From Aphelocoma coerulescens (taxonomy: Eukaryota > Chordata > Aves > Passeriformes > Corvidae), in assembly GCF_041296385.1 (NCBI RefSeq), contig NC_091023.1, forward strand, positions 4,650,924 through 4,714,923: a stretch of 64,000 nt of DNA, in the 5' to 3' direction. Below, one piece after another: positions 1 through 10,829 of the stretch (the stretch's first letter is position 1; every line of letters starts with the position of its first letter). A program made the translations under genes and the position numbers. The notes beneath the pieces are model-generated. The model made no database searches and was not told where the DNA came from. It was given only the letters and a program-made list of their open reading frames with translations.

Positions 1-3000
1 GTCTGTGCTTTATTGCAGAAGTAGAGACTCCCCTTTCATCATTTTGTTATTAGAAACTTTGTTCAATCCTCTGGAGGGATTTATAATATTAGCACTGGAA
101 TAGCAAAACTTTTAAAACTAACAATTAAGTACAATGATGCCACTGCTCTATCAACACCCAGTCACCTGTGTAGGGCCAGGAAAGGGGGGAGAGACACCTT
201 TCCTCTTTTCCAGCTCTTAGTGGCAGTAAACAGTGCTTGAACTCTGCTTCTAGTGCATTTGCACTATTGAGAAGTGTGACTTGAGAACATGCTTACAGAA
301 ATGAAAGAGAAAAGCTGCTGTTTAGCTGTTGTATCCCACACGGAGAAGGGACAGTTTATTTCCCTGTAACTACCATTCCATGAACATAAAAGTTTCACTG
401 AATTCCAAGAGTATTAGAATTGGTGGAAAAGACTACAGTAAGCTTGGGGTTTCAGAACAATGGCATGTAAAACTGTCCCTCCACCTCACAGATAACTTCT
501 TAATATGTTGTGAGATTTTTCCAGTATCAGCTCAAACTGAGAACCTCTAGTGCAATGCCATGAATACATTTATTTTGGATGAAAACTGGAGGAGGTGATT
601 GTTGGTACCATTCATTCTGTTTTCAGAGAAATCTTCCAAAGCCTGAATACTGTGGTTTTCTCTTAATTTACATGGCTAACAGAGCAGGTCCAGGGCTGAC
701 CCTTTCAGGTGTGAAAACATGCATTTATGAGTAAGCTTTTGGCTGTTGAGATGTCAGGCCTGTGTCTGGATCAGAGACATCACAGGGTGCAGTATCTCTG
801 CAAGCAGGATAATACTCGGCCTTGCAGTTGCTTTTCCAGTGCTAAAAGGCTCAAATTGGAACAGCAGTTGTGTATCCCAGTAACTGTTTCCTATCTTTCC
901 AAACACTATGGAAGGTTGCTGTGTCCATCCCAACAAGGGTAGTTCACACTATGAACAACTGGAAGCTAAGTCTGAGCATATTTTGCACTGAAAAATTTGA
1001 TATTGATTCATGCTATGAAGCAGAGGGAGCATTCCTGAGCATTGTTGATCATCTCTGCAATTCTTTGGCTGGGCACTGGGTCTGCTCCTCTTGTGAACCT
1101 TTAGACATGTTGCTTGTCACTGATTGATGGATGAGGCTCTGAAACAGCTATAATTAAGATAGTCTTCACACTGTCATAATTACAAGATACAGCAATTTTA
1201 TTAGCCTGGATTATTTATTAGTCACAGCAATCAGAGCTACATTTTGATCAGTCCCAGGAGGACCTGACAGAACATGGATGTTAACATTAGGTATCCAACG
1301 TGTTCATTTGCAGACCTGTCATGTTTGTCATGGTGGCAGTAAATGGTGCTAAACTGCTTTTTCAACAGATTCATTAGTGGTAACCTTTTGGGTTGATACA
1401 TCTGCCACAATTTTTACAATTTTTTTTTCAAGCATAGCAAATATGAAGATTTAAATTATGCCTATTATAAAGAAATGGGTTTTTATTAAAATGGAATTGT
1501 ATTAAATAAATAAAATTCTTTAATTGTTATGGGTTATTAAATCCAGCTTAGTGTATCTCAGCTGCTACCTCCAATTTCATCAAGAAATATTGTTTTGTTC
1601 TTAAGCAAAACCTGATCCTGTAGCTATTAAAGGAAGAAACTGGAGTTAAGAGATGCTCTCAAGAGTTTTGAATTGTTTCCAATTCTGAAGTTCTTTGCCA
1701 TGCCAGTGCTCCTTTATCCTTTATCCTTCTCCACCAAAGAGGCCATTTTACATGTTTAGTAGAGACCTCTGAATTAGCTGGGTGAATTAGCAGATGATAA
1801 CTTAGTCAATGATCATTTATGCAGAAAATGTAGCTCATGATTTTATTGGACCTTCTTTTTTTGGTTACTTTAATGATGGATCTTCCATGCCAATGCGTGG
1901 TTTGTGAGATAAGATTTCTGTAGAGAAATCTTAAATTACAATTTCTTGTCTAAGGAATAGCTAAAGCTGCCGTATAATTAAACAATAAGGTTAATTTCAG
2001 CTGGCATTGACTATTGCACTTTCCTGAAAATCTGTTATCACACAGGCTCAGGCAGCAAGGTTGAGGAAGGCACAAGAAAGGAAGCTAGAATATGCCAGTG
2101 CATCAAAGGGAAGCCAGCTCGGTAACTCCAGTAGGTTTGCTAGGAGTGCTGAATCTGCTGGCACAATAAACAGTAGTAATGGGCTTGTGGCTACAGAGCC
2201 TTGGCATGGGCTTGTGCTAAATGTGTGCAGGACTGGCACAGGAACCTTCAGTTGGCAGCTGTGGGGTTTGTACTGCTGGGTTTGACAGGTAACTCTTGTC
2301 TGGGTGGGTGCTGGCATGAGTTTTCCTGCTGCACTGTGCCCACTGGACCAGCTGTGCTGGGCAGATGGGAGTAAAGCTGGCACTCTAAACCACTGTTTCA
2401 TATCTCATCTCTGGCAAAAGGTGCTGGACACACTTGTGTGCTATAAACCGCTTGATCGTGATGGTGAGGCTTTTTGCTGCTTAAAAGTGTAAGTTTATCT
2501 GTACATACCACTTGTCAAAACTCAGCAGTAAAGTTTTTCCTGGGACTTTTGATCAATGGAACAGTTGCTACTGTCTCTACTGAGCAGGAGAGTCCTTCTG
2601 GCACTTTGATTCTGTAGCAAACAGCTTAGATTTTACACAGGTAAACTAAAGGAAATGTTTGAAGTCTAAGCTTGAGCTGTAAATTTATGGCTCATGACTG
2701 TTGAACTCTGACCAGTCAAGTGGTGACAGCACAGCACTTTGAGTGGGAGCCAGAATGTTTCAGTATTTTCTAATGCTGATGTGGAGCAGGTCCCAGTTCT
2801 CCTCCCTGTGAGTACAGCAGAGGTAGAATTCATGTTGAAGCTGCAAGCAGTGTAGCAGCAAAGCAGAAAATTGCCAGCCTTCAGTGAACACAAGCTATAT
2901 TAGTTCAATGTCTCAATGCAATACTTCAGAGAAATAGAAATCAGGAATAGAGAGGATAGACCATGTAATTTGTTTCTTTGCCAGTGCAAGATGGTTCTCT

Positions 3001-4650
3001 TTTAATGAGTCTAATTTCAAAACTCTCGAGGAACAGGGATGACAGCAGTTTTCTTGAGGGTGCCAAATGCTTTCCATTCATCAAGGAGTTTTGCTTGCTA
3101 TCCATTCTCCTTTCTCCCTTCTAGCTGTACCTTTGGGCCAGCCTAAATTTCTTTATTGTTTTTATATGCTTCACTGATATTTTCCCATCTTGTCATTTGA
3201 CAAAGCTGGTATATATTCATCCTTCTTTCTAAGAAAATTTCTCCAACCTCATAGCAAATTGAAAGGAGTTTGGGAAAGGTTTTGTCTACACTGGTTTAGA
3301 ATGATGTGAGGCTAGAGAGGATATCACAGTTGCTTTCAATGACACACTTCTGAAAAGAAGAAAATGCTATGACCAACTCTGGCTTCATAGTGGAAATTGC
3401 AAAACAGTTGCAAAGAGGGATTGATTTGGCTTGTTCTTTTACTTGTTACTATCAAAGACTTCCACTGTTTCTACCTAATGCTCAAAATCTTGTTTATGGG
3501 CACAGAGAAATCCCCACCTTCCAAGTAAAGACAAGGAATTTTGTTATTGTAAGCGAATCTTGAGAGTCAAATTGTTGTTAGTGTAGAGCTAACTGATGCA
3601 GAAGAAAATAACAATGCAGTTGCAGCTGTGATACACACACCTCCCTGTCCCTGGCTCTTCTTCTGGGTGTTGTGCTCCCCAATCCACTGCTCCTCTGGGT
3701 CAGGAAGTTGGGATAGTTATAGCAGTGCTGGAATCCCTTGCCAGGAGGAATAAAATCTCGTGTTGTGTTGCTTTGTTTTCCTTTCCCTCCTCCCTCTAGG
3801 ATAGATTCTGTATGGGTTTTATTTGTTTTCTGAGATATTTTTAAACCTTTCTCTTCCTTCACCAATCCACAGCGCTGGGTTAGATCCAAATTATTGTATG
3901 TGTGCTTTGCACATATTAGGTGCTGTTTCTTTCTTCACTTGGTTACCCCTAATTATGGTTTTGTCCAGCTGCTGATGTGTATTTTTTTTTGTTTGCCCTT
4001 AAACTGACCACTGGTAAGTTGTTTCTAGCTTGGGGTGTCTGGTACCAAGCCTGTACCCCACCACACCACATCCTCCCCTTGACTTCCCAAGGCTGCTGTT
4101 GTCACACCAACCCTCTCTCTCTCTCTGGCCCAGCTCCTGCAGGTTCAGAGGGAGGAAGGCAGAGCAGTCAGCCCTCACACGGAGGTGTGGCAAATCCCCT
4201 GGGAAGTTTATAGTCTGTCACTGTTCTGCAGGGGTGGAATGAAGAATGCTGCTGTGGTGTCAGAGAGCCAGTGCTTAAGCAGCTCAATCCCCCTGGCAAG
4301 AGTGGCTTAGAGCTCTGCTGTGAGCTTGAGACTTCCCTCTATCTGACTGGGATCCCCTGGAGACCATTTCCATTACATTTCAAACATAATTTGAAGATCG
4401 AATGCTGATCTCTCCCTAGCTTTGCTTTGCCTCTTGCTCCAAGTGTGACTGCATCTGAAGTTTTTTCTTCTACAGGTTTCATGTTTGCCTGATGCTGTTT
4501 TGGTTTAATGTTGGGGTTTTTTTCTTCAGCTGTGTGTTTCTGTAATTCTTGCTTGTGTTCCTGTAGTGTGTTTGGAACAACTTCTGTTTTCAGCAGAAAT
4601 AGTATTACTGTAAATGCTACTTTGGTTTGTTCCATCAGACTGTATGGGCC
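1..4650. other. Gene-free stretch, no recognised feature
   Basis: I see no gene, RNA gene or recognisable repeat here. The sequence is AT-leaning unique-looking DNA with homeodomain-like TAATTA words around 1150-1230 and an A/T-rich patch at 1390-1540. A short CT run lies near 4113-4127. Open frames, including the 117-codon minus-strand frame at 2048-2401, show no domain, no family resemblance and no consistent splice context. They fit chance expectation. Confidence 0.6.
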
Positions 4651-4849
4651 TCTTGGGGGTGGTGAGGCCCTGGCACAGGTTGCCCAGAGAAGCTGTGGCT
4701 GCCCCACCCCTGGAAGTGTTCAAGGCCAGATTGGACAGGACTTGGAGCAACCTGGGATAGTGGAAGGTGTCCTGCACATGGCAGGGCGATTGGAACGGGA
4801 TGGTCTTTAAGGTTCCTTCCAAGGCAAACCATTTTATGGTTCTATGAAA
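4651..4849 (+). mobile_element. CR1 retrotransposon fragment, 3' end (LINE/CR1)
   Basis: This is a 5'-truncated copy of the avian CR1 non-LTR retrotransposon, covering about the last 200 bp. The plus strand carries the hallmark wording of the CR1 3' region: a GGTGAGGCCCTGGCACAGG block, then GTTGCCCAGAGAAGCTGTGG, a block matching CCCTGGAAGTGTTCAAGGCC, and the terminal TTCCTTCCAAGG with a TTCTATGA-type tail at 4840-4848. Truncation at the 5' end is normal for CR1, which inserts by target-primed reverse transcription and usually has no target-site duplication. ORF2 is absent, so it cannot move. Overlapping open frames on both strands are by-products of the repeat. The family is certain; the left boundary is good to about 15 bp. 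Confidence 0.93.
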
Positions 4850-7800
4850 TTAAAGCATTAATTACTCCACTGATGATGCTTCCAGTTAGCAGGTTTGGCA
4901 CAATTTTTTCAGTTGTTTTTTCAGTGTTTTAGTCTAGCTTTTTGATTGTTTGACTTCCATAATAATCAAAATCAATTCTGTTATGGTTATAGGTAAAAAT
5001 TGCAGCTATGGCAGAGCAATTGCATAAATATACAAGTAATTTGTAATTATAAACATCCCTCGGATGGTTACATTTATGTGACTATGTCCATACTAAGGAA
5101 AGGAAGTGTAGCTGTGTACTTGGCATGAGTGGTTTTGGTTTGATTTGGGGATTTTATGTAGGAGGCATTGTTCTAAACTTGGGTGTATACAATTACATAT
5201 TTCATGCAAATATAAAATGTGTTTATTAACTTACAGTAGTGGAAGTAATACAAGAGTACTGGTAAGGAGGGAGGGGTTAGGGGAATCTCATTTCTCAACT
5301 AGCCTGAAGTCTAGTCCCTATGCTGGAAAGTTTGGCCTTGAGCTCTCTTTGTAGGTGAATGTAAGATTCTCAGTCTCTGTAAAGACCTAGTAATGCAAAG
5401 AAATTGTATCTAGAAGAAAAGCAGCTGCTGATTTGGCTGTACACTTACTGAAAATAGCATATGGAATTTTAACTCCTGACTTGTTCTCCCCAGGGAGCAA
5501 TCAAAGAGTGAGATCACCAGGAGATGTTTTTGCGGATGATTTCTCCATTCCTAAGGATTGTTTGTCTGCCCCTGAACAGCTCATCTGCTTTCTCTGGGAT
5601 GCTTAGCCATGAGTGTGCTTACTCAGGCCTGACTGCATGTTTACATAGGTGCTACCTTTCTTTGTCAGAGGTACCTTACTCAGTATTGCAAAAATTATCT
5701 TCTCTAGTTTGGCAGTATGAGGAAAGATCTCTCCTATGTGAAGCACGCACAAAGTAACCTCAGAGGGGGAGAGCACCTTTAACACACGGTGAGTAAGGGG
5801 TCTGCATTATCCTGTTGCCAACATATTGTAACACCACAGCCAGGGGCTGAGGCCTGCAGAGCTGCCGTGTGTGACAGGACACTTGCAACAGATCCATGAC
5901 TTCTACTTGTCTTTACAAAAGAACATGTGTGTAGCACATATGTAGCTCACAGTATGGCCTGGAATTCAAGTGTATCTGTGGTAATTTTTGAGGATGTATG
6001 TTACCCTGGTTTTGTCCTTTTTTTTTTTTTTTCCTAAGGCAGCAGCTCAGATGAGCAAAATTTGAGGTATTCACTGTTCTTCAGCTTGGTTTTTTCAGTA
6101 ACATAGAATGCTAAACAAATGGCCTTGATTCAAAGTGCTAAAAATAAGTATTCCCTTGAGGCAGTTGAACTGGAGAGTTACTGAAACAAAGTTAATTCTG
6201 TGGAACAAATGCATGGTATTATCAAGAAAAGATTCCCATTCATTTCCTATGTCTCTTGCTGATGGAATATCCATCCAGTAAGAATTTTAGGCTTCTTGGC
6301 CTATCTTGAAGTAGATTGTAGCTTAGACATTTTGCAAGATTACAGAGCAATTGGAGAGATTGAATTAGGAATATTATAGGTTTGTCTTAGTGTTGCTCTG
6401 TACTCCAATATTCTCTTAAGGTATGTGTTTCAAAGCTTTGCTTTGCTAAGGTACCTTTACACCCAGGTACATTTCCTTCTTAAAGGAAAGCACACTCAAG
6501 ATATAAATGCAGCATGGATACAGGATCAAGTGCCTTGCAAGAAGGAAAAGGACCAGATAGCATGGTGGGATTATCAAAGCAGAATCAGGTGTGAATCACT
6601 CATAGGAGCACAGACAATACTTTGCTGAAAAAAATTCTCTGCAAGAGTCTGCATCAGGGGGCAAGTGACCTGCTCAGGTCACACACAGATGTGTGGCTAG
6701 AGGTGTGTGGTGCCCTGGGATTTACACTGCCCTGTGCCTTGAGTGCTCTGTCTCTGACTGCTGGCTCCCTGAGAGAAGCTGGAGGAAGGACATGCCAGCA
6801 ACATCTCAGTTCTTACTCTGTTCTCTGAACTACTTGTTATTCTCATCATGTGTTCAGGGTCTTTCCTGTGGGGATCAGAATAAACTAAAACAAAACTGTC
6901 CCTTGGTCAAACCTGATTTTCCTCTGTGCAGGCTGCTTATGATGCTGTGGCCTTGTCACATGTGTGAGGAACAGGAACAGGGAACAAGGTCTCTTCTCAA
7001 GAGATCCTGTCTTATTTTTGGTCCATCTTTCCCTGCTGCAGGCAAGACAGGCCTGATCTCTAGAGCAGCCTCCTTGGGGAGATACTTAGTTGGTATTTTT
7101 TATTAAACACCTTTATTGTTAAATTCAGCCTTATCTACATCCAAGTATATATGCAGCATCTGGTAAGGAAATTTGCAACAGAGAAATTTCTCAGGTGAAC
7201 ATGCAGATCTACTACTTGAAGCTCCACTGGTAATGATGGAGTGTTAGTGATACTTATGAACCCAAAGATACCAGCCAGAGTATCTCTATGTACAGAACAT
7301 CTATTTTTCTTGGATTTGAGAGATTAGTTGCAAAAATAGTTGTGACACATTTGTAAGCAGATGAGGCCATTAATTATAGTGCAGCATATATTGAGTGTTG
7401 TATTTAAGGAAGCTAGAGTTTAAAGCTTCTGCACTCTTCACTGTGGCACAGCTGTGCTATCAGAGTTTTGCTATTAATATACTACATTGTGATAGTTGCT
7501 CAGCTTTCTGAATTTAAGGAAACCGAGTGACAGCTCTGCTGTTAGAGGAAGGCTCTGTCTGAGAGGTCAGAGCCTGCTGGCTGTTACAATAGGCCCACTG
7601 TGGTAAGAAAGACATTGTTCATCTTTTCAGTATCTGGTTCTATTGTATGAAGATGGCTTTTACAGTCCAAGTTGCTCATAACCTACTTGCACATACTACT
7701 CTGAAGTGCCCAGAAAGAAAAGTCAGGAAAAGTGGGTGAGCCTCAAGGTACACAGCAAATGTAAAGTCATACCCTGGGTCACAGAAGTGCTTCCTTTTCA

Positions 7801-8140
7801 GAGTGGTGGAGAGAGAAGATGGCTTGCTTGACACATCAGTGGGCTTTACCTGAACTGACTAAACCTTTATTTAAATAAATTATGGGAATCACTATTATCC
7901 TCAGTTTTCAAGAGCTGGCAGTTAGATAATTAAACACATTATGAATCTTTCCCAATGTGTCCCAAAGATAAGTCTGAAGTTTGCAACATGTAGTAAATAA
8001 ACCTGTATTCCAGAGAGTTACAATTCACTTGCTGTTATTTGGTTATGTAATTTCTGTAGTAGGGTTTCCTCCTTGACTGAATTACTCAAGTCACTATTAA
8101 TTTTTTCAGACAAAACCAGTTTCCCTTCCTGTCAAGCATT
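4850..8140. other. Gene-free stretch, no recognised feature
   Basis: This is unique-looking AT-leaning DNA between two CR1 fragments. A 15-base T run at 6018-6032 ends in CCTAAG and resembles a splice acceptor, but no usable exon follows it. A second acceptor-like site at about 6930 is followed by only 11 open codons. The 137-codon frame at 6693-7106 has no ATG-led domain structure that I recognise. I support no gene. Confidence 0.6.
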
Positions 8141-8556
8141 TAGAATCATAGAATTGTTGAGGTTGGAAAAGACCTTCCCCTGCATTGAGGTCAGACAGAC
8201 AGGCCTGTAGTGCCCTGGATCCTCCCTCTGGGCTTCCTTCTTGATGGACATCACCTTTGCCAACCTCCAGTGAGCTGGGATCTCCTTGGGGAGCCAGGGC
8301 TGAGGTCTCCCTCGATCACCCTTGGATTTCTTGTTGCACCTTCATTGGTGTCCACCTGAAACATCAATAGTGGGTGATGGTCTGAGGGCCGTGCCAGGCT
8401 GGGAAGCTTTCTTGTCACATCTTTAACCTGAGCCCCAGGCAGGCAGCAGACTTCCCTAAGTGGGTTCAGTCTGCACATGGAGCCTTCTGTTCCCTCCTCA
8501 AGGCAGTCTCCTATGACAGTGACCTGTCTTTTTTTCTTTATGGAAGCAATTTTGTA
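8141..8556 (-). mobile_element. CR1 fragment: ORF1 esterase + ORF2 RT + 3' tail, internally deleted
   Basis: Read on the minus strand, this copy has three CR1 parts in element order. First, about 8530-8310 encodes the SGNH-esterase-like region of CR1 ORF1: I read GDCLEEGTEGSMCRLNPLRE, then VCCLPGAQVKDVTRKLP and RPSDHHPLLMFQVDTNE. Second, about 8305-8182 encodes a reverse-transcriptase segment of ORF2: KEIPAHWRLAKV followed by EDPGHYRPVCLTSMQ. Third, 8178-8141 is the CR1 3' terminus with the TCTATGATTCTA-type tail. The catalytic GDS of the esterase reads GDC, and the TND-like block reads TNE, so the enzyme would be dead. Most of ORF1, most of ORF2 and the 3' UTR are missing. It is either one copy with two large internal deletions or a stack of truncated insertions. 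Confidence 0.88.
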
Positions 8557-10259
8557 CTTTTTTTGTACACTTAGGAGGAAAGCAAGCTCTTTAGAGGTAG
8601 GAATTTCAAAATGATGAGAATAAAAGAGGGTTAAGTGACTGTCCCACAGGCAGGTACAGCTGAAGAGTCCTGAGGACTCCTTAGCATCACATTATCTGTG
8701 AATGCCTGTGCTTTTAACACTTCCAGATTTGTAACAGGGAGAAGTAAATGTCATCAAATCAAGGCTTATTTCTGATTCTTAATAAATTAATTTTCTGCCT
8801 AAATAGGGAAAATTGCTCTGGGATGGAATGACCTGAAAAAATTCCTGTCAGAAGGCTCTTTTAGTCTGTGGAGTGAGCTCAAGTCCAATTATATTTTTCT
8901 AGCAGAGGTGGATTGTATTTGGATTTCATACTAGGAAATTCAGCTGGAAAAGAAAAAGGCACAGGGAAGGTTTTACCTTCCATACTACCTAGTTGCTGCA
9001 GACCTCAGCTTAAGGAGATTGGTATCAGCAAGATTAGAAGATGGTACCATTTATCAAGGTATGGGGTTTTTCAAGGCAGGGGAAAGTTTCCAACTTGATG
9101 ATTTTGAAGAATTCTGAAATCTTACCCTGAGTCCCTAGTAATGCTATTTATTGCAACAAATACGTATCTATTCCATTTTGGGCATGGAACACCTACCTGT
9201 GTACATATGAAGTTGATAAAGGAGGGCTGTATGAAGTTTTATGAGCACAGTTGCTAGAAAACTCTGTCTTTATCTGCTTTTTCACTTAAGCAGTGGCAGA
9301 AAAATCAACAAAGTTCTTAACAAAATGCTCATTGAGGTTTCAGACTACTGGCTAGAAGAAACTTAAACATGCTTTCACTTCTTTGTAACAATTGAAATGT
9401 CTTGCTAACATCTCTGTCATTGTATTTCTCTGCAAAATGGGTAATTCATCCTTGGTTTAGTTTGCTAAAAAACATACAGTCTTTGAAAAGTCAGATATTT
9501 GCGTTTCTGTCTTGACACTGCTTTCCTCAGCTTTTAACACGGAAAATGTGTCACTCATTTATTTGTGCAACAAAGTTGCATCTTTTGAAGTGCTTACTGA
9601 ACTGACTCTGAAATGCTGGCAGTGGATGTAGCTGTTGTAGATGTTGCTGTCAATCCTCCCCTACCAGTCTCAACACTTCTTTTTGGCAAACTGTAGGAGA
9701 ACTAATCAGCATATGCTTGTAAACTGTAGGAATTTGATCATGCTCTGTGCTTAGTGAGTTTCTTTAAACACGGGTGGCCTGTGTTCTTTGGTAGGAGTAT
9801 AGAATATTTAAAGCTATGCAAATCCAGCTATGGTTTTAAGGAACTACACTGTTGGGGCTGTTTTCCACTTGTGTGTCTGAGGAAAGCACTCAGGTAAGTG
9901 CAAAACAGAGAGCAGAAGATACACAAATGGTTGTTGACATTATAGAAAGGATGGAAAACGCAGGATGTTCTTTTTTACATTAACAGCTCCTGTTTTGGGA
10001 GGGAAAATTGTGATCTGTGGGCTGGAATAGAGGAGTCCTCAGTAAGCCATGCATATGCTTGTTAACAATAAGCAGTGCCAGGGAAGGTGATGCTCTGAAA
10101 TGGGATCTCCCATTTCCCTACAATAAAATGATTTAAAAAACACAGTGGAGGAAGGCTGGACTGTTTCATCTGTTTGCAAGGTACTTTTCTGACTTATGCT
10201 GGTTATCTTTTATCATTTGTTTAAGAGGAGAAATGCACTTCTAAAGCTCTTTCTCTGGC
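8557..10259. other. Gene-free stretch with one weak internal-exon candidate
   Basis: No recognised gene or repeat. At 9795-9893 a 99-nt segment is bounded by an acceptor-like site (TTCTTTGGTAG) and a near-consensus donor (CAG followed by GTAAGTG), and one frame is open throughout. The same segment contains the POU octamer ATGCAAAT at 9816-9823. The rest is AT-leaning DNA without visible structure. Confidence 0.5.
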
Positions 10260-10620
10260 ATTGGGTTCAGAATTCAGGACTGACTTGACAGTAGACCCTT
10301 TTCAGGAGACTCACCCAGTGGGGCCCTGTGGTGCTGTCTCTCAGACCGTGTGCTCCAGCCACTCTGTGTAGGGAATGGAAGCACAGACCCCTTCCCACAC
10401 GTGGGCCTTGCTCTGCTCTCCTTGGCTGAGGCTCTGGGCTCTTACTGGCCTGGCTGGAAGCAGCTGTGACCAGACTGGGGCAGTCCTGGTGCCCTACACA
10501 CCAGCCCTGGCAGCCTCCTGGTGCGGGTGCTGCTGCTGGTGCCCAGTACCTGAGCTGTGCTGGGGGGAGCACTCTGTTCTCTCTGTAAGAGGCTCTGCAG
10601 TCTGCTTGAGCTGATCACGG
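10260..10620. other. GC-rich islet
   Basis: A sharply bounded GC-rich block in AT-leaning surroundings, rich in CTG/CAG and CTGG words but poor in CpG, so it is not a CpG island. Open frames exist on both strands because stop codons are rare in such composition; none resembles a known family. It lies directly downstream, on the minus strand, of the terminal-exon candidate at 10635-10807, where it could be 3' UTR. It could equally be an old degraded repeat. Confidence 0.35.
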
Positions 10621-10634
10621 GCCAAGTGGTCATG

Positions 10635-10807
10635 TTAAAAGCATCCAGTATTTATGGGGTTGTCCCTCACAAACTGTTGAGCATTGAAAGTTTTCTCACT
10701 GCATGTCTCCTCAGTTAAAGCTCTGACAGCTGCAGGGAAAGGCCAGGCTAGCAGGAGGTTGTCATCCTGGCAGAGCACGGTGATTCCATCACCGATCTGA
10801 GAAGCAT
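10635..10807 (-). other. Candidate terminal coding exon (unidentified)
   Basis: On the minus strand, a good acceptor (TGTTCTTCTCCCAG) is followed by 2 nt, then 56 sense codons and a TAA at 10637-10635. The peptide starts ASQIGDGITVLCQDDNLLL and ends FVRDNPINTGCF. Its composition looks coding, with mixed charged and hydrophobic residues and no low complexity. I do not recognise the family. No partner exon is established and no minus-strand polyadenylation signal is obvious downstream. The same frame also stays open through the acceptor back to about 10988, as a chance ORF would. It could be the last exon of a minus-strand gene whose other exons lie to the right, or an accident. Confidence 0.2.
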
Positions 10808-10829
10808 CTGGGAGAAGAACACAGGGAAT

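Noticed and set aside
4635..4832. Minus-strand frames opposite the 4.65-kb CR1
   Set aside because: They are antisense shadows of the CR1 3' region.
6018..6037. Long T run ending in CCTAAG as a splice acceptor
   Set aside because: The only nearby donor would give a 28-nt exon with no clear coding frame; a simple poly-T tract is the better reading.
8251..8478. 75-codon minus-strand ORF as a host esterase gene
   Set aside because: It is the ORF1 esterase region of a CR1 relic, with an altered catalytic serine and a junction into RT sequence.
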